Part shown: positions 53,206 to 62,356 of the stretch, piece after piece | Position numbering within the stretch: position 1 is the stretch's first letter | Layout: each line of letters starts with the position of its first letter | From: Pseudonocardia alaniniphila | Lineage (GTDB): Bacteria > Actinomycetota > Actinomycetes > Mycobacteriales > Pseudonocardiaceae | NCBI RefSeq assembly: GCF_022524485.1 | Contig: NZ_JAKXMK010000009.1 | Location: forward strand, 124,001 to 188,000 | Direction of reading: 5' to 3' | DNA length: 64,000 bases | Program-made: the position numbers and the translations under genes | Notes under the pieces: model-generated | Told to the model about the DNA's origin: nothing | The model's input: only the letters and a program-made list of their open reading frames with translations | Databases searched by the model: none

Positions 53206-53925
53206 TCAGGTGAGCACCTCGCCGCCGTCGACGGCGAGCGTCACGCCGGTGAGGAAGGTGTTGGTGAGTGCGAACAGCACGGCGGAGGCGATGTCGTCGG
53301 CCGTGCCGATGCGTCGTGCCGGGTTGCGAACGCTCATGTCCGCGAACATCTCGGTCTTGCGCTGCTCGCCGAGCGCGTCCCAGGCGCCGGTGTCGACCAC
53401 GCCGGGAGAGATCGCATTGACCCTGATGGGCGCCAGTTCGAGCGCGAGCGAGCGGGTCAGCGTGTCGGCGGCGCCGTTGGTGATCGCGACGGCCAGGGTG
53501 CCGACGGCGATCTTGAAGGCCGCCACCCCGGAGAACAGCACGAACGAGCCGCCGTCGTTGATCCGCGGTGCAAGGTGCTTGGCCAGCATGAGCGGACCGA
53601 TGACCTTGGTGTCGAAGGACGCCCGGACCGCGTCCCGGTCGAGCTCCGCGAGGCGGCCACGGGCGCGGGCCGATGCGGTGGACACGACGTGGTCGAGGGT
53701 CCCCAGCCGTTCTCCGAGCGAGATGATCGAGGGCTCGTCCCTGAGATCGACGGTGTCGACGGTGATGCCGGGCTCGTCCGAGTAGGCGGCGGCGAGGGCA
53801 TCGGGGCGCCGTCCGGCCGCCACGACACGAGCGCCGGCGTCACGCGCGGTGAGTGCGACAGCGCGGGCAAGGCCGCCACCGCGTCCCACGACCAGAACGG
53901 TTTGGTCCTTCAGCGGTTCGGTCAT
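53206..53925 (-). CDS. SDR-like protein without catalytic Tyr-Lys
   Basis: 239 residues. Nucleotide loop GRGGGLARAVA, then the SDR order through NAISPGVVDTGAWD and LAVDGGEVLT. Where YxxxK is expected the sequence is VAITN, so both catalytic residues are replaced. Close relatives of this form exist, so it is a natural subfamily. ATG 53925, 34 nt after the hydrolase gene. Confidence 0.82.
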   Translation of the reverse strand: MTEPLKDQTVLVVGRGGGLARAVALTARDAGARVVAAGRRPDALAAAYSDEPGITVDTVDLRDEPSIISLGERLGTLDHVVSTASARARGRLAELDRDAVRASFDTKVIGPLMLAKHLAPRINDGGSFVLFSGVAAFKIAVGTLAVAITNGAADTLTRSLALELAPIRVNAISPGVVDTGAWDALGEQRKTEMFADMSVRNPARRIGTADDIASAVLFALTNTFLTGVTLAVDGGEVLT

Positions 53926-53959
53926 GATGCTGTGGGTCCTTTCGAGGGTGCCGGAGCTG

Positions 53960-54838
53960 TCAGGACGTGATCGCGGCCGCGGTGCGGCCGAGGAACCCGC
54001 GGATGTACCTGCTCGCCGTGTCGAAGGTGCTCTCGAGCAGGAAGTGGCCGCCCTCGATGAGACGGATCTCGGCATCGGGGAGATCCTTGGCGAAGGCCTT
54101 CGCCCCGTCCGGTCCGAAGATCTCGTCGCCGTCGCCCCAGATCGCGAGCAGCGGAACCTGGCTCGTGCGGAAGTACTCCTGCACGGCGGGGTAGAGGGGC
54201 GGGTTCGTCGCGTAGTCCCGGAACAGGGCCAGCTGGATCTGGTCGTTCCCAGGTCGGGCGACCCCGGCGTGGTCGATCAGCCAGGTATCCGGGTCGACGA
54301 GGTCGGGCTCCGGCACGCCGGTGAGGTACTGCCAGCGGATGGCGTCGACGGAGAGCGCGCCACGAACGGCCGGCTCGGTGGCGGGGCCGGGATTCTCGGC
54401 GTAGGCCCACACCGCCGCCCAGAAGTCCGGGACGAAGCCCTCGTCGTAGGCGTTTCCGTTCTGGCTGATGATGGCCGTGACGGCCGTGGGCCGGCGCAGT
54501 GCGAGCCGCCAGCCGATGGGCGCGCCGTAGTCCTGCACGTACATCGCAAACTGATCGACGCCGAGCTGGTCGAGCAGGCCCTGCGTGAGGTCGGTCAGCG
54601 CGTCGAAGGTGTAGGTGAACTCGTCGGTTCCAGGCGTTGCCGAATGTCCGAAGCCGAGGTGGTCGGGCGCGACGACGTGGTAACGGTCGGCGAGCGCGGG
54701 GACCAGGCGGCGGAACATGCGCGAGCTGGTGGGAAAGCCGTGCAGGAGCAGGACCACGGGCGCGCCGGCGGGACCGGCCTCGCGGTAGAAGATCCGGTGG
54801 CCGTTCACGGTGGCGGTGCGGTGGTACACGTCAGACAT
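53960..54838 (-). CDS. Alpha/beta hydrolase, haloalkane dehalogenase-like
   Basis: 292 residues. Oxyanion HGFPTSSRMF, nucleophile elbow VQDYGAPIGWRLA with Asp (not Ser), as in haloalkane dehalogenases and epoxide hydrolases, acid in IWGDGDEIFG, and His in EGGHFLLES. It may hydrolyse C-halogen bonds or epoxides. First gene of its operon; the ATG is 3 bp from the 30-bp bipartite operator. Confidence 0.85.
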   Translation of the reverse strand: MSDVYHRTATVNGHRIFYREAGPAGAPVVLLLHGFPTSSRMFRRLVPALADRYHVVAPDHLGFGHSATPGTDEFTYTFDALTDLTQGLLDQLGVDQFAMYVQDYGAPIGWRLALRRPTAVTAIISQNGNAYDEGFVPDFWAAVWAYAENPGPATEPAVRGALSVDAIRWQYLTGVPEPDLVDPDTWLIDHAGVARPGNDQIQLALFRDYATNPPLYPAVQEYFRTSQVPLLAIWGDGDEIFGPDGAKAFAKDLPDAEIRLIEGGHFLLESTFDTASRYIRGFLGRTAAAITS

Positions 54839-54840
54839 GA

Positions 54841-54870
54841 CTAACTACCCATCATCATTTGACTGGTTAG
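54841..54870. promoter_or_regulatory. 30-bp bipartite operator, copy A
   Basis: CTAACTACC-(14 nt)-TGGTTAG. Exactly the reverse complement of this layout (CTAACCA-14 nt-GGTAGTTAG) is at 56753-56782. It lies between the dehalogenase-like operon and the divergent CGNR gene. Confidence 0.65.
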
Positions 54871-54901
54871 GCGGATGACAGCAGACACGCCCGTCCATAA
54901 C

Positions 54902-54929
54902 TTGTCAAGCGCCTTCGTATGGTTAGGAT
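54902..54929 (+). promoter_or_regulatory. Leaderless promoter of the CGNR gene
   Basis: -35 TTGTCA (54902-54907), 16 nt, -10 TAGGAT (54924-54929), then 6 nt to the GTG at 54936. Similar bases (TAAC.TGTCAAGC..TTCGT..GGTTAG) occur near 56801-56830. Confidence 0.55.
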
Positions 54930-54935
54930 CACCGC

Positions 54936-55451
54936 GTGGTTCATTCGATGAACTCCGGGGACGAGCAGTTGCTGCTCGACCTCCTGAACAGCACGCCGGT
55001 GGTCGGGGACGAAAGCCGGGACCTGCTTGCCGTCGACGACGAGGCGCAACGCTGGGCTCTCGCCAGGGGTGGCAGCGGTTCGCGGGCGGAGATCGGCTGC
55101 CTGCGCCGGGTTCGCGACCGGCTGCAGGCTGTGGTGCGGGGCCAGGAGCCGGTGGCGGTGCTCGCGCCGTCGCTTCGCGGCGTCCGGCTTCGTCCGGATC
55201 TGACGGGCGACGGGGTGAGCTGGCGGCTCGACGTGGACGACGACCGACGCCTCGCCACGCGTGCGCTGCTCACCTGGGGCCACCTGCAGGAACGGATGCC
55301 CGGTCGCCTCCGACCCTGCGCCAACCCCGAATGCCGGCTGTTCCTGCTCGATCGCAGCCACGGCAACTCCGCTCGCTGGTGCTCGATGAAGGCCTGCGGC
55401 AATCGCCTGAAGGTTCGTCGTCACTACCGGCGAAGCCAGGCGGCCGGCTGA
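54936..55451 (+). CDS. ABATE/CGNR zinc-finger regulator
   Basis: 171 residues. ABATE-type N-terminus (DEQLLLDLLNSTPVVGDESR), then the zinc finger CANPECRLFLLDRSHGNSAR with WCSMKACGNRLKVRRHYRR, a perfect CGNR signature. Probably a DNA-binding stress regulator. GTG start without a leader; an ATG four codons in is possible. May act on the adjacent operon. Confidence 0.85.
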   Translation: MVHSMNSGDEQLLLDLLNSTPVVGDESRDLLAVDDEAQRWALARGGSGSRAEIGCLRRVRDRLQAVVRGQEPVAVLAPSLRGVRLRPDLTGDGVSWRLDVDDDRRLATRALLTWGHLQERMPGRLRPCANPECRLFLLDRSHGNSARWCSMKACGNRLKVRRHYRRSQAAG

Positions 55452-55464
55452 CCTGGCCGCACCA

Positions 55465-56376
55465 TCAGGCACTGATCTCGCAGTTGTGATCGGCGACCTC
55501 CGAGCAAGGAAGGCCGCGGCGGCGGAGATCGGCGACGAACCGCTGCGCCAGCGAGTCGGCGGGATTGCCGATCTGCACGGTCACGTCGCGGCGCACCTCG
55601 GGATCCAGGTGGCGGACGATTCGCGCCGACTGGCTCATCAGGGCGGAGATCGGCACGATCGCTACCCCCACCCCTGAAGCGGCGAGTTGCGCCGCGGTCC
55701 GGGGGCTTCGGGTGCGCAGCACCGGCATCGTGCTCAGCTGATGCTGCGCCGCGAACTCGTCCAACCATTTCGACAGTCCGTTGGCCGGGTCGTAATGGAC
55801 GAACGGCTCGTCGGCGAGCTCGATCACCGACACCGACGACTTCGCGGCGAACCGGTGGCCGCAGGCAGCCACCACGACCATCGGCTCCTGGCCGAGCAGC
55901 TCGATGCGAGCCGCCGTGGTCGTGGGTCGTGGCCCGACGCCGATGTCCGACTCGCCCGCGGCGATGTGCTCCGTCATCCGGTCCGCGCTCGTGAACTCGG
56001 CGAGATCGAGGCGCACTTCGGGTCTTCGCCGGCTCCAGTCCTTGAGGACGGGTGCCAGTAGCCAGACCGTCATCGTCTCGCTGCACGCGATGCGGAGCCG
56101 GCCGGCACGTCCCCCGCCGACCTGCCGGCCCGTCTCGATCGCGCGAGCGGCGGCTTCCAGCGCGGTGCGGGCCTCGTTGGCCGCGGCCCGGCCTGCCGCG
56201 GTGGGGCGGACGCCGCGGGGCAGTCTCTCGACCACCTGCGTTCCCAGTTCGCGCTCCAGGCCGGCGATCTGATGTGAGACCGCCGACTGCGACATGTGCA
56301 GCATGGCCGCTGCCTCGGTGACCGATTCCGAGTCGATCAATGCCACGAGACATTGGAGCGCGCGCAGGGTCGTCAT
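55465..56376 (-). CDS. LysR-family regulator
   Basis: 303 residues. HTH SVTEAAAMLHMSQSAVSHQI, then the effector domain (RLRIACSETMTVWLLAPVLK; ESDIGVGPRP; GVGVAIVPISALM). The ATG overlaps the TGA of the small upstream gene (ATGA). It is a candidate binder of the bipartite operators at 54841 and 56753. Confidence 0.88.
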   Translation of the reverse strand: MTTLRALQCLVALIDSESVTEAAAMLHMSQSAVSHQIAGLERELGTQVVERLPRGVRPTAAGRAAANEARTALEAAARAIETGRQVGGGRAGRLRIACSETMTVWLLAPVLKDWSRRRPEVRLDLAEFTSADRMTEHIAAGESDIGVGPRPTTTAARIELLGQEPMVVVAACGHRFAAKSSVSVIELADEPFVHYDPANGLSKWLDEFAAQHQLSTMPVLRTRSPRTAAQLAASGVGVAIVPISALMSQSARIVRHLDPEVRRDVTVQIGNPADSLAQRFVADLRRRGLPCSEVADHNCEISA

Positions 56377-56714
56377 GAGATCGACCTCAGGCGCCGGGCG
56401 GTTTCGTCGGCACATCCGTCCTGCGACGCACGGTGGTGCCGGACTCCGGCGATCGAGCGCAGCACGCGCGACGCCAGTGCCCCGAGACGGGCGGTTCCCC
56501 CTCGTCCGCCTCGAAACGAGCTGAGCGGCGTGGCCGGCAGGTAGGTGGCAGGAAGCGGGCCGAAGCCCGGCGTGACGGTGAGCGCCTGTCCACGTACCTG
56601 CGCCTGGGTGGCGGTGACGATGGGTCCGAGAGCTGGGCCCCGGGCGGTCGAAGCGGTCTCTCCGACGTGCTCCCGCCCGCGATCGGGTGCTGCTCCGGCT
56701 GGGCGCTGTGGCAT
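56373..56714 (-). CDS. Small hypothetical protein upstream of LysR gene
   Basis: 113 codons starting at an ATG with GGAAGGAAG upstream and ending in the LysR start (ATGA). The product is proline- and arginine-rich (AAPDRGREHVGETASTARGP; LTVTPGFGPLPATYLPATPL) and matches no family I know. It may serve mainly for translational coupling. An in-frame ATG at 56762 would start inside the operator. Confidence 0.4.
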   Translation of the reverse strand: MPQRPAGAAPDRGREHVGETASTARGPALGPIVTATQAQVRGQALTVTPGFGPLPATYLPATPLSSFRGGRGGTARLGALASRVLRSIAGVRHHRASQDGCADETARRLRSIS

Positions 56715-56752
56715 CGCGGTCTTCCTTCCCGTGGTCACGCCCGGCGGTCCAG

Positions 56753-56782
56753 CTAACCACATAAACTATGCATGGTAGTTAG
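56753..56782. promoter_or_regulatory. 30-bp bipartite operator, copy B
   Basis: CTAACCA-(14 nt)-GGTAGTTAG, the exact inverse of copy A. It lies between the small-gene/LysR unit (minus) and the MDR-SDR-DUF5996 operon (plus). The remaining gap to 57186 has no gene; 56940-57130 is notably AT-richer, and TACGCT at about 57142 could be the -10 box of the MDR gene. Confidence 0.65.
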
Positions 56783-57186
56783 GAGCGTAGGGTCGCCGAT
56801 GTAACCTGTCAAGCTTCGTTGGGTGGTTAGCGTGGAAGGGGTCGTGGGGCCGGCTACGGGATGTGGCCGGATTTCTGCGTGGGCACGGGCCGGCCCGGCG
56901 GTGACGGTGGGCCCGGTCGGCTCGATGAGGGCGTCGGTTCGCCGATTTGCCCGGAATTTTTGATCTGCATGCGGCTCTTTCTATTCCGAGCGGCGCGGTT
57001 CGAATTACGATTACCACAGTGCGGCGTGGGTGGCCGTGCGACTTGTCGAAGGGTGTCTGCGATATTTCGAATGGATCTCGCCGGGCGCTGATCAGATTCG
57101 CATGCGGGATTTCGATGGCCATCAGCGATCCTACTCATGCGTTACGCTGGCCCGGGTCCGCCGCCGCCGGCCCCTGGAGGAAGATC

Positions 57187-58161
57187 ATGCGTGCCATCGT
57201 TCTCGAGAAGTTCGGTGGTCTCGACAGTCTTGTCTACAAGGAAATCCCCGAGCCCGAACCCAAGGCGGGCGAAGTCGTCATCGACATCAAGGCCTTCGGT
57301 TTGAATCATGCCGAAGTACACATGCGGCGCGGCGAGTGGGCCGAGGCTGCGGAGGTGAGCGGCATCGAATGTGTCGGCACCGTGAAGTCGTGTCCGGGCG
57401 GTGAGTTTCCCGTCGGCGCCAAGGTTGCCGCTCTCATGGGCGGGCTCGGACGTACCCGTAACGGAAGCTATGCCGAGTTCACCCGGGCACCGGTCTCCAA
57501 TGTCGCGCTGATCGACGCCGAGCTGTCGTGGGCCGAGCTGGCTGCCATTCCCGAGACGTATGCCACCGCCTGGACCTGCCTGTTTCGCAATCTCGAAGTC
57601 CAGTCCAGCCAGTTGCTGGTCATCCGCGGCGGGACGTCCTCCTTCGGGCAAGCGGCGATCAAGATGGCTGTCAATGCCGGGTTGCGTGTCGTCGCGACGA
57701 CACGCAACCGGAATCGATTCGCCATGTTGGAGGCGCTGGGTGTCGAGCGGTGCGAACTGGAGGCGCTCGACCTCTCCGGGCGGATCGCCGAGGCCAAGCA
57801 GATCGACGCGGTGCTCGACCTCGTCGGTAACAGTGTGATCATCGATTCGCTCGCCATGCTGCGCCGAGGTGGGCGTGCCTGCCTGGCCGGGTGGCTCGGC
57901 GGACTCGACCCGATCGCCGACTTCAACCCGCTCCTGCAGATGGCCAGTGGGGTCTACCTGACCTTCTTCGGCAGCTTCGTCTTCGGGACGCCTGGCTTTC
58001 CGCTGTGGGATGTCCCTCTCCAGGACATCGCGCGGGATGTGGCGGCCGGGAAGCTCGACGCCAGTCCCGCCCGCGTATTCGGGTTCGAGGAGATCCGCGA
58101 GGCACATCGCGTAATGGAGGCCAACGAAGCCGGCGGAAAGATGGTGGTTGTCCGTGGCTGA
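57187..58161 (+). CDS. MDR-family zinc-free reductase, quinone-oxidoreductase type
   Basis: 324 residues. N-terminal GroES-like fold (MRAIVLEKFGGLDSLVYKEI; GLNHAEVHMRRGEW), Rossmann loop VIRGGTSSFGQAAIKMA (NADPH), and the family end FGFEEIREAHRVMEANEAGG. The zinc-binding Cys residues are missing, as in quinone/enoyl reductases. ATG after GGAGGAAG. Confidence 0.88.
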   Translation: MRAIVLEKFGGLDSLVYKEIPEPEPKAGEVVIDIKAFGLNHAEVHMRRGEWAEAAEVSGIECVGTVKSCPGGEFPVGAKVAALMGGLGRTRNGSYAEFTRAPVSNVALIDAELSWAELAAIPETYATAWTCLFRNLEVQSSQLLVIRGGTSSFGQAAIKMAVNAGLRVVATTRNRNRFAMLEALGVERCELEALDLSGRIAEAKQIDAVLDLVGNSVIIDSLAMLRRGGRACLAGWLGGLDPIADFNPLLQMASGVYLTFFGSFVFGTPGFPLWDVPLQDIARDVAAGKLDASPARVFGFEEIREAHRVMEANEAGGKMVVVRG

Positions 58162-58232
58162 CGTCTGGTGAAGGATAACCGTTACGCCGAGGCTGTCCAG
58201 GCCATCGAACGCAGGTGGAGAAAAAGGGCGGA

Positions 58233-58946
58233 ATGAGCAATACGCAGGACAAGAAGGTTGCGGTCATCACCGGCGCCTCGCAGGGCATCGGCGCAGGCCT
58301 GGTCGCCGCGTACCGCAAGATCGGCTTCGCTGTGGTCGCCGTGTCACGCAGCATCGGCCCGTGTGACGACGCCGACGTTCTCACGGTGCAGGCCGACGTC
58401 GCCGACCCCGGCGCGGATCGCGTCATCACCGCGGGTATCGAGCGCTTCGGTCGCATCGACACCCTGGTCAACAACGCCGGGATCTTCGTCCCCAAGCCTT
58501 TCACCGACTACACCGAAGACGATTTTCAGTCGGTGGTCGGCGTGAATCTGGCGGGCTTTTTCCGCATCACCAAGGCCGCGATCCCGCACATGCTCGGCCT
58601 GGGCGGTGGCCATGTCGTCAACATCACCACTAGTTTGGTCGATCACGCCAACTCCGATATCCCCTCGGTGCTGGCGTCGCTGACGAAGGGCGGTGTGCAG
58701 TCCGCCACCAAGTCGCTGGCCATCGAGTACGCCACCCGCGGGATCCGCGTCAACGCCGTCTCTCCGGGCATCATCAAGACGCCCATGCATCCCGAGGCAC
58801 ACCACGAGATGCTGGCGGGCCACCACCCCGTCGGCCGGATGGGCGAGGTGAGCGACATCGTCGACGCAGTGATCTTCCTGGAGAACGCCCCGTTCGTAAC
58901 CGGCGAGATCCTCCACGTAGACGGAGGTCAGAGCGCGGGCCACTGA
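58233..58946 (+). CDS. SDR family protein lacking catalytic Tyr
   Basis: 237 residues. TGASQGIG (17-24), NNAG, then NITTSLVDHANSDIPSVLAS with LTKGG. In this place Tyr of YxxxK is Ala (ASLTK), the Lys remains. Known relatives share this change. End ILHVDGGQSAGH. ATG at 58233; a GTG at 58215 is possible. Operon with the MDR reductase. Confidence 0.82.
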   Translation: MSNTQDKKVAVITGASQGIGAGLVAAYRKIGFAVVAVSRSIGPCDDADVLTVQADVADPGADRVITAGIERFGRIDTLVNNAGIFVPKPFTDYTEDDFQSVVGVNLAGFFRITKAAIPHMLGLGGGHVVNITTSLVDHANSDIPSVLASLTKGGVQSATKSLAIEYATRGIRVNAVSPGIIKTPMHPEAHHEMLAGHHPVGRMGEVSDIVDAVIFLENAPFVTGEILHVDGGQSAGH

Positions 58947-58990
58947 GTGACGGCGCACATCTTGTGGCCACGGTGCGCACGGCCGGACAT

Positions 58991-59020
58991 GTGTGCGGTG
59001 GCCCCTTGGTGTGTGCGGTG
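58991..59020 (+). repeat. Direct repeat GTGTGCGGTG, 20 bp apart
   Basis: GTGTGCGGTG occurs at 58991-59000 and 59011-59020. The distance is two helix turns, so a protein could bind both. It is 63-92 nt upstream of the DUF5996 gene. Confidence 0.4.
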
Positions 59021-59082
59021 ACCTGGCGAGTGCGGGATGCTGGAAGGCCTTTCACGACGATTGCGACCGCGAGGAGAACACC

Positions 59083-60036
59083 GTGGAACTCTTTCCCGAT
59101 CTTCCGTTCGCCTCCTGGGTGGACACCCGCGCGACATTGCACCGCTTCGCCCAGATCGTCGGCAAGGTCAGATTGGCGGCCAGCCCCCGCCGCAACCACT
59201 GGTGGAGCGTTCCCTTCCATGTCACCGGACGTGGCATCACGACTCGCCCGATGACCGACGGGTCGACGATCTTCACCATCGACTTCGACTTCCTCGACCA
59301 CCGGTTGGACATCACCGCGCTGAGTGGCCGGCGGTACTAGTTCCCCCTTTCCGGGCAGTCGGTCGCAGGTTTCTACGACCAGGTGCACAGGGGGTTGTCC
59401 GCTGTCGGGGCCGACGTCACGATCGCACTGCCGCGGCCGTTCGACCTGTCCGACTCCGGCAGGCCGTTCGCCCAGGACACCGAACACGCGATCTACGACG
59501 CCGCTGCGGTGAGCCGCTACTGGCGTGTTCTCAGCCAGGTGAACCTGCTGCTGGAGGAGTTCGCGGCCGGCTATTCCGGCAAGACCAGCCCTGTTCACCA
59601 CTTCTGGCACACATTCGACATCGCGGTCACGCGGTTCGGCGATGCATTCGTCGATCAACCCCCGACCACGGATCCGGTCACCCGCGAGGCCTACTCCCGG
59701 GACGTGACCAGCTTCGGCTTCTGGTTCGGCGAGGACGCCTTCCCCGAGGCGGCGTTCTACTCCTACACGTCCCCCGAGCCTGCCGGGCTGGCGGACGAGC
59801 CGCTGCACCCCTCGACGGCCGCCTGGATCGAGCGGGGGAGTGGCCACCTCGCGGTCCTGCGCTACGACGACGCTCGCGCGGCGCCCGATCCTCGGGCAGC
59901 GGTGCTCGAGTTCTACGACAGCGCCTACCGGGCCGGCGCGACGCGGGCCGGGTGGGACATCGACAAATGGACGTCCCCTGGCGGGGTCACTGATCCCGTC
60001 ATCACGGCTGAACAACGCGGCGTGCGACAGGCGTGA
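59083..60036 (+). pseudogene. DUF5996 gene with in-frame TAG stop
   Basis: From a GTG behind GAGGAGA, the frame reads ELFPDLPFASWVDTRATLHR, NHWWSVPFHVTGRG, up to GRRY, then TAG (59338-59340), then continues in the same frame FPLSGQSVAGFYDQVHRGLS to VRQA, 317 codons in all. Both halves are typical DUF5996. A CAG to TAG change is the simplest explanation. Either a recent nonsense mutation, a read-through site, or a sequencing error. Function unknown. Confidence 0.8.
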
Positions 60037-60092
60037 TGCACCACTGGCTGTAGGCACGCACAAACGGTTGGCTCCGCTCGGATACGCCCGGC

Positions 60093-60098
60093 TACCGT
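60093..60098 (+). promoter_or_regulatory. -10 box of leaderless methyltransferase gene
   Basis: TACCGT (TANNNT) is followed by 6 nt and the GTG at 60105; no ribosome-binding site is present. Confidence 0.5.
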
Positions 60099-60104
60099 GC
60101 CGTC

Positions 60105-60989
60105 GTGATCTACGAGCACCCGCTGGCATATCTGCTCGGCCTCGAGGGTGTCGCGTTGCTGCGTGCGTTCACCGGGGAGTTCGACCGTCAGTTCGTCGAG
60201 GCGCGGCTGGCCGAGGTACGCGAGTTGCTCGACGACGAGTCGTTGAACGGACAAGGCGTTCTGGTCGACCGTGTCGACACGGTCGACGGATACCGCGTGT
60301 GGTCGACGACCTATGACGAGCCGCGCAACGGGCTGTTCGATTTCGAGGAGCCTCTCGTACGCGAGATCCTCGACGGGCGGCCGGCGGGCGTCGCCGTCGA
60401 CGCCGCCTGCGGCACCGGCCGATATGCGGAGTACCTGGCGGCACATGGACATCAGGTCATCGGTGTGGACAGCTCACCCGACATGCTCGCCCGAGCACGT
60501 ACTCGCGTACCGCAGGCCGATTTCCGCCCGGGCGATCTCCAGGATCTGCCGCTCTCCGACGGTTCGGCCGACATCATCGTGTGCGGCCTCGCACTGAATC
60601 ACGTTCCGGCGCTCGAACCCGTGATGACGGAGTTCGCACGCGTCCTGCGCCCCGGCGGGCATCTGGTGATCTCGGACGGCCACCAGGAGTCGGTGGCCCT
60701 GGGCTCGATCCCCTCCGTCGTCGGGCCAGGCGGCCGGCCCGCACGAGTGTCGACCTACCGCCATCTCGTCGGTGACTATCTGCGCGCGGCCCTGCCGGTC
60801 GGTCTGCAGGTGCGGCGCTGCGAGGAGCCCCGACTGCCGGCAAGCCCTCCACGGTCTGCCCCGAGCGACGGGGTGGGACCGTGGGAGCGCTGGCCCTGGA
60901 GCCTCGCTGCTCTGGTGCCCGACGCGGCGCACGCCGTCAACGCCGGACGGCCTGTGACGATCGTCTGGCACTTCCAACTGGCTGGGTAG
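60105..60989 (+). CDS. SAM-dependent methyltransferase
   Basis: 294 residues. An N-terminal segment of about 95 residues (LLGLEGVALLRAFTGEFDRQ) precedes the class I core: VAVDAACGTGRYAEYLAAHG (motif I), VIGVDSSPDMLARARTRVPQ, VLRPGGHLVISDGH. Substrate unknown. GTG start is leaderless. Confidence 0.88.
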   Translation: MIYEHPLAYLLGLEGVALLRAFTGEFDRQFVEARLAEVRELLDDESLNGQGVLVDRVDTVDGYRVWSTTYDEPRNGLFDFEEPLVREILDGRPAGVAVDAACGTGRYAEYLAAHGHQVIGVDSSPDMLARARTRVPQADFRPGDLQDLPLSDGSADIIVCGLALNHVPALEPVMTEFARVLRPGGHLVISDGHQESVALGSIPSVVGPGGRPARVSTYRHLVGDYLRAALPVGLQVRRCEEPRLPASPPRSAPSDGVGPWERWPWSLAALVPDAAHAVNAGRPVTIVWHFQLAG

Positions 60990-60997
60990 CACCGCGG

Positions 60998-61966
60998 TCA
61001 GGCCGCTGCGGTCCACCCGTCGAGGCGGGCCGCGGCAGCGGGGAACAGCGCCGCGGCGTTGCGCCCGACGGCCTCGCGCTGCTGCCGGGTGAGGCCGCCG
61101 AACTCCAGCAGCGCCTGCTTGTTGGCCTCGATGGTCTCCTCGGTGCTGCACGGCACCCCGGAGTCGGAGCCGTACACGAGATGGTCCGGCGTGGTCATGA
61201 CGAGAGCCGGTGCGAGGGAGGAGGCGAACCCGGTGGCGGCGGTGTCGAGATACAGCCGCCGCAGCTGGGTACGCATCTCATCGGCCGTCAGCGCGTTCGG
61301 GTTGGGCACCCACGGCTCGGCACCCAGCAGCCCGAGCCGCCCCGTCATCGCGGGCAGCGTGCCGCCGCCACCGCAGTGGGCGACGATCAGCCTCATGTCG
61401 GGGTACTTCCGGAAGAGACCGGCGTAGACCATGTCCACGATCGTCCGCGTCGTCTCGAAACCCACCTCGATCAACGGCGCCGGACGGCCCTGGGTCCCTG
61501 CGGCGTAGGCATCCGGGTGCGCGAAGACCGTGGCGCCACGGCGATCGAGCTCCGCCCACATCGGCTCGAGACTCGGGTCGCCGAGGTACACGCCGTTACG
61601 TCGGCAGGTCACCGCGAACCCGTCCGCGCGCATCTCGTCGGCGCGGTCGAGCTCGGCCATCGCCGCAGCCGGGTCGTCGGTGGGCAGCGCCGCGAGCAGA
61701 CCGAAACGGTGTGGATATCGCTGCACCAGCTCGGCGCCGTAGTCGTTCGACGCCCGCAACGCCTCCGTTCCGGCGGGCTGGTTGCTCAGCAGCTGCATGC
61801 CGATGCCGGTGCGGTCCATGTGGTCGAGGGTCTTCTCGACGGTCCAGTGGTACGGCTCCGCCACCATGAAGCACGCCTCCCGCAGCGCCTGCCGGCTCGC
61901 CTCCCGCTGTTCCGCGGTGCTCGGCGGGCTGTAGTGGGCGTGCACGTCGATCCAGCTCCCAGTCAT
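60998..61966 (-). CDS. ACMSD-type amidohydrolase
   Basis: 322 residues, PF04909 family (2-amino-3-carboxymuconate 6-semialdehyde decarboxylase-like). Metal ligands: His-x-His in DVHAHY, His in VFAHPD, His in LIVAHCGGGG, Asp in YGSDSGVP. Such enzymes decarboxylate or hydrate aromatic ring-cleavage products. ATG at 61966; a longer start at 61990 is possible. Convergent with the methyltransferase gene (9 bp apart). Confidence 0.88.
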   Translation of the reverse strand: MTGSWIDVHAHYSPPSTAEQREASRQALREACFMVAEPYHWTVEKTLDHMDRTGIGMQLLSNQPAGTEALRASNDYGAELVQRYPHRFGLLAALPTDDPAAAMAELDRADEMRADGFAVTCRRNGVYLGDPSLEPMWAELDRRGATVFAHPDAYAAGTQGRPAPLIEVGFETTRTIVDMVYAGLFRKYPDMRLIVAHCGGGGTLPAMTGRLGLLGAEPWVPNPNALTADEMRTQLRRLYLDTAATGFASSLAPALVMTTPDHLVYGSDSGVPCSTEETIEANKQALLEFGGLTRQQREAVGRNAAALFPAAAARLDGWTAAA

Positions 61967-61990
61967 GGCTCCAGCCTGCCCCACCGACAC

Positions 61991-62353
61991 GCGGCCACCG
62001 GAGAACCGCGCGGCCGAGGTAGCGACGTCAGACGCGCGTTGCCGGGGATGGAGAACGGTTCATCCGGATCGTGCCGCGATGGCAGTGGCAGCTGGCACAC
62101 CGGGTTCCGGCCAGCCGGTAATGGAAGATGGCCGGAGGCCATCACGACATCCGCTCGGTCGAGCGGCACCCTTACCCGCACGGCTTGTGCCACTCCGGAA
62201 GCACCTGTGGCGCGGCGGCCGACGTGATGACAGCAAGCCAATCGCTCGAACGACTCCTGTTGGTACCGCTCGGGACCACCGCGATGGCACCACGATCGTG
62301 CCCGGTCTGCAGGTGGTCGTGCCTGACTTGTCGACGGTGACCTGAGGCGGTGG
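61991..62353. other. Gap before third LAL gene
   Basis: About 360 bp without a convincing gene on either strand. No palindrome longer than 8 bp per arm was spotted. It presumably holds the promoters of the amidohydrolase (minus) and LAL (plus) genes. Confidence 0.4.
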
Positions 62354-62356
62354 GTG

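Noticed and set aside
56832..56960. Possible short leaderless gene after TAGCGT near 56830
   Set aside because: The GTG overlaps the -10 box and the 43-residue product matches nothing and lacks conservation evidence.
59338..59340. Pyrrolysine or other recoding at TAG
   Set aside because: No sign of the needed genes and no structural element downstream; a nonsense mutation or error is simpler.
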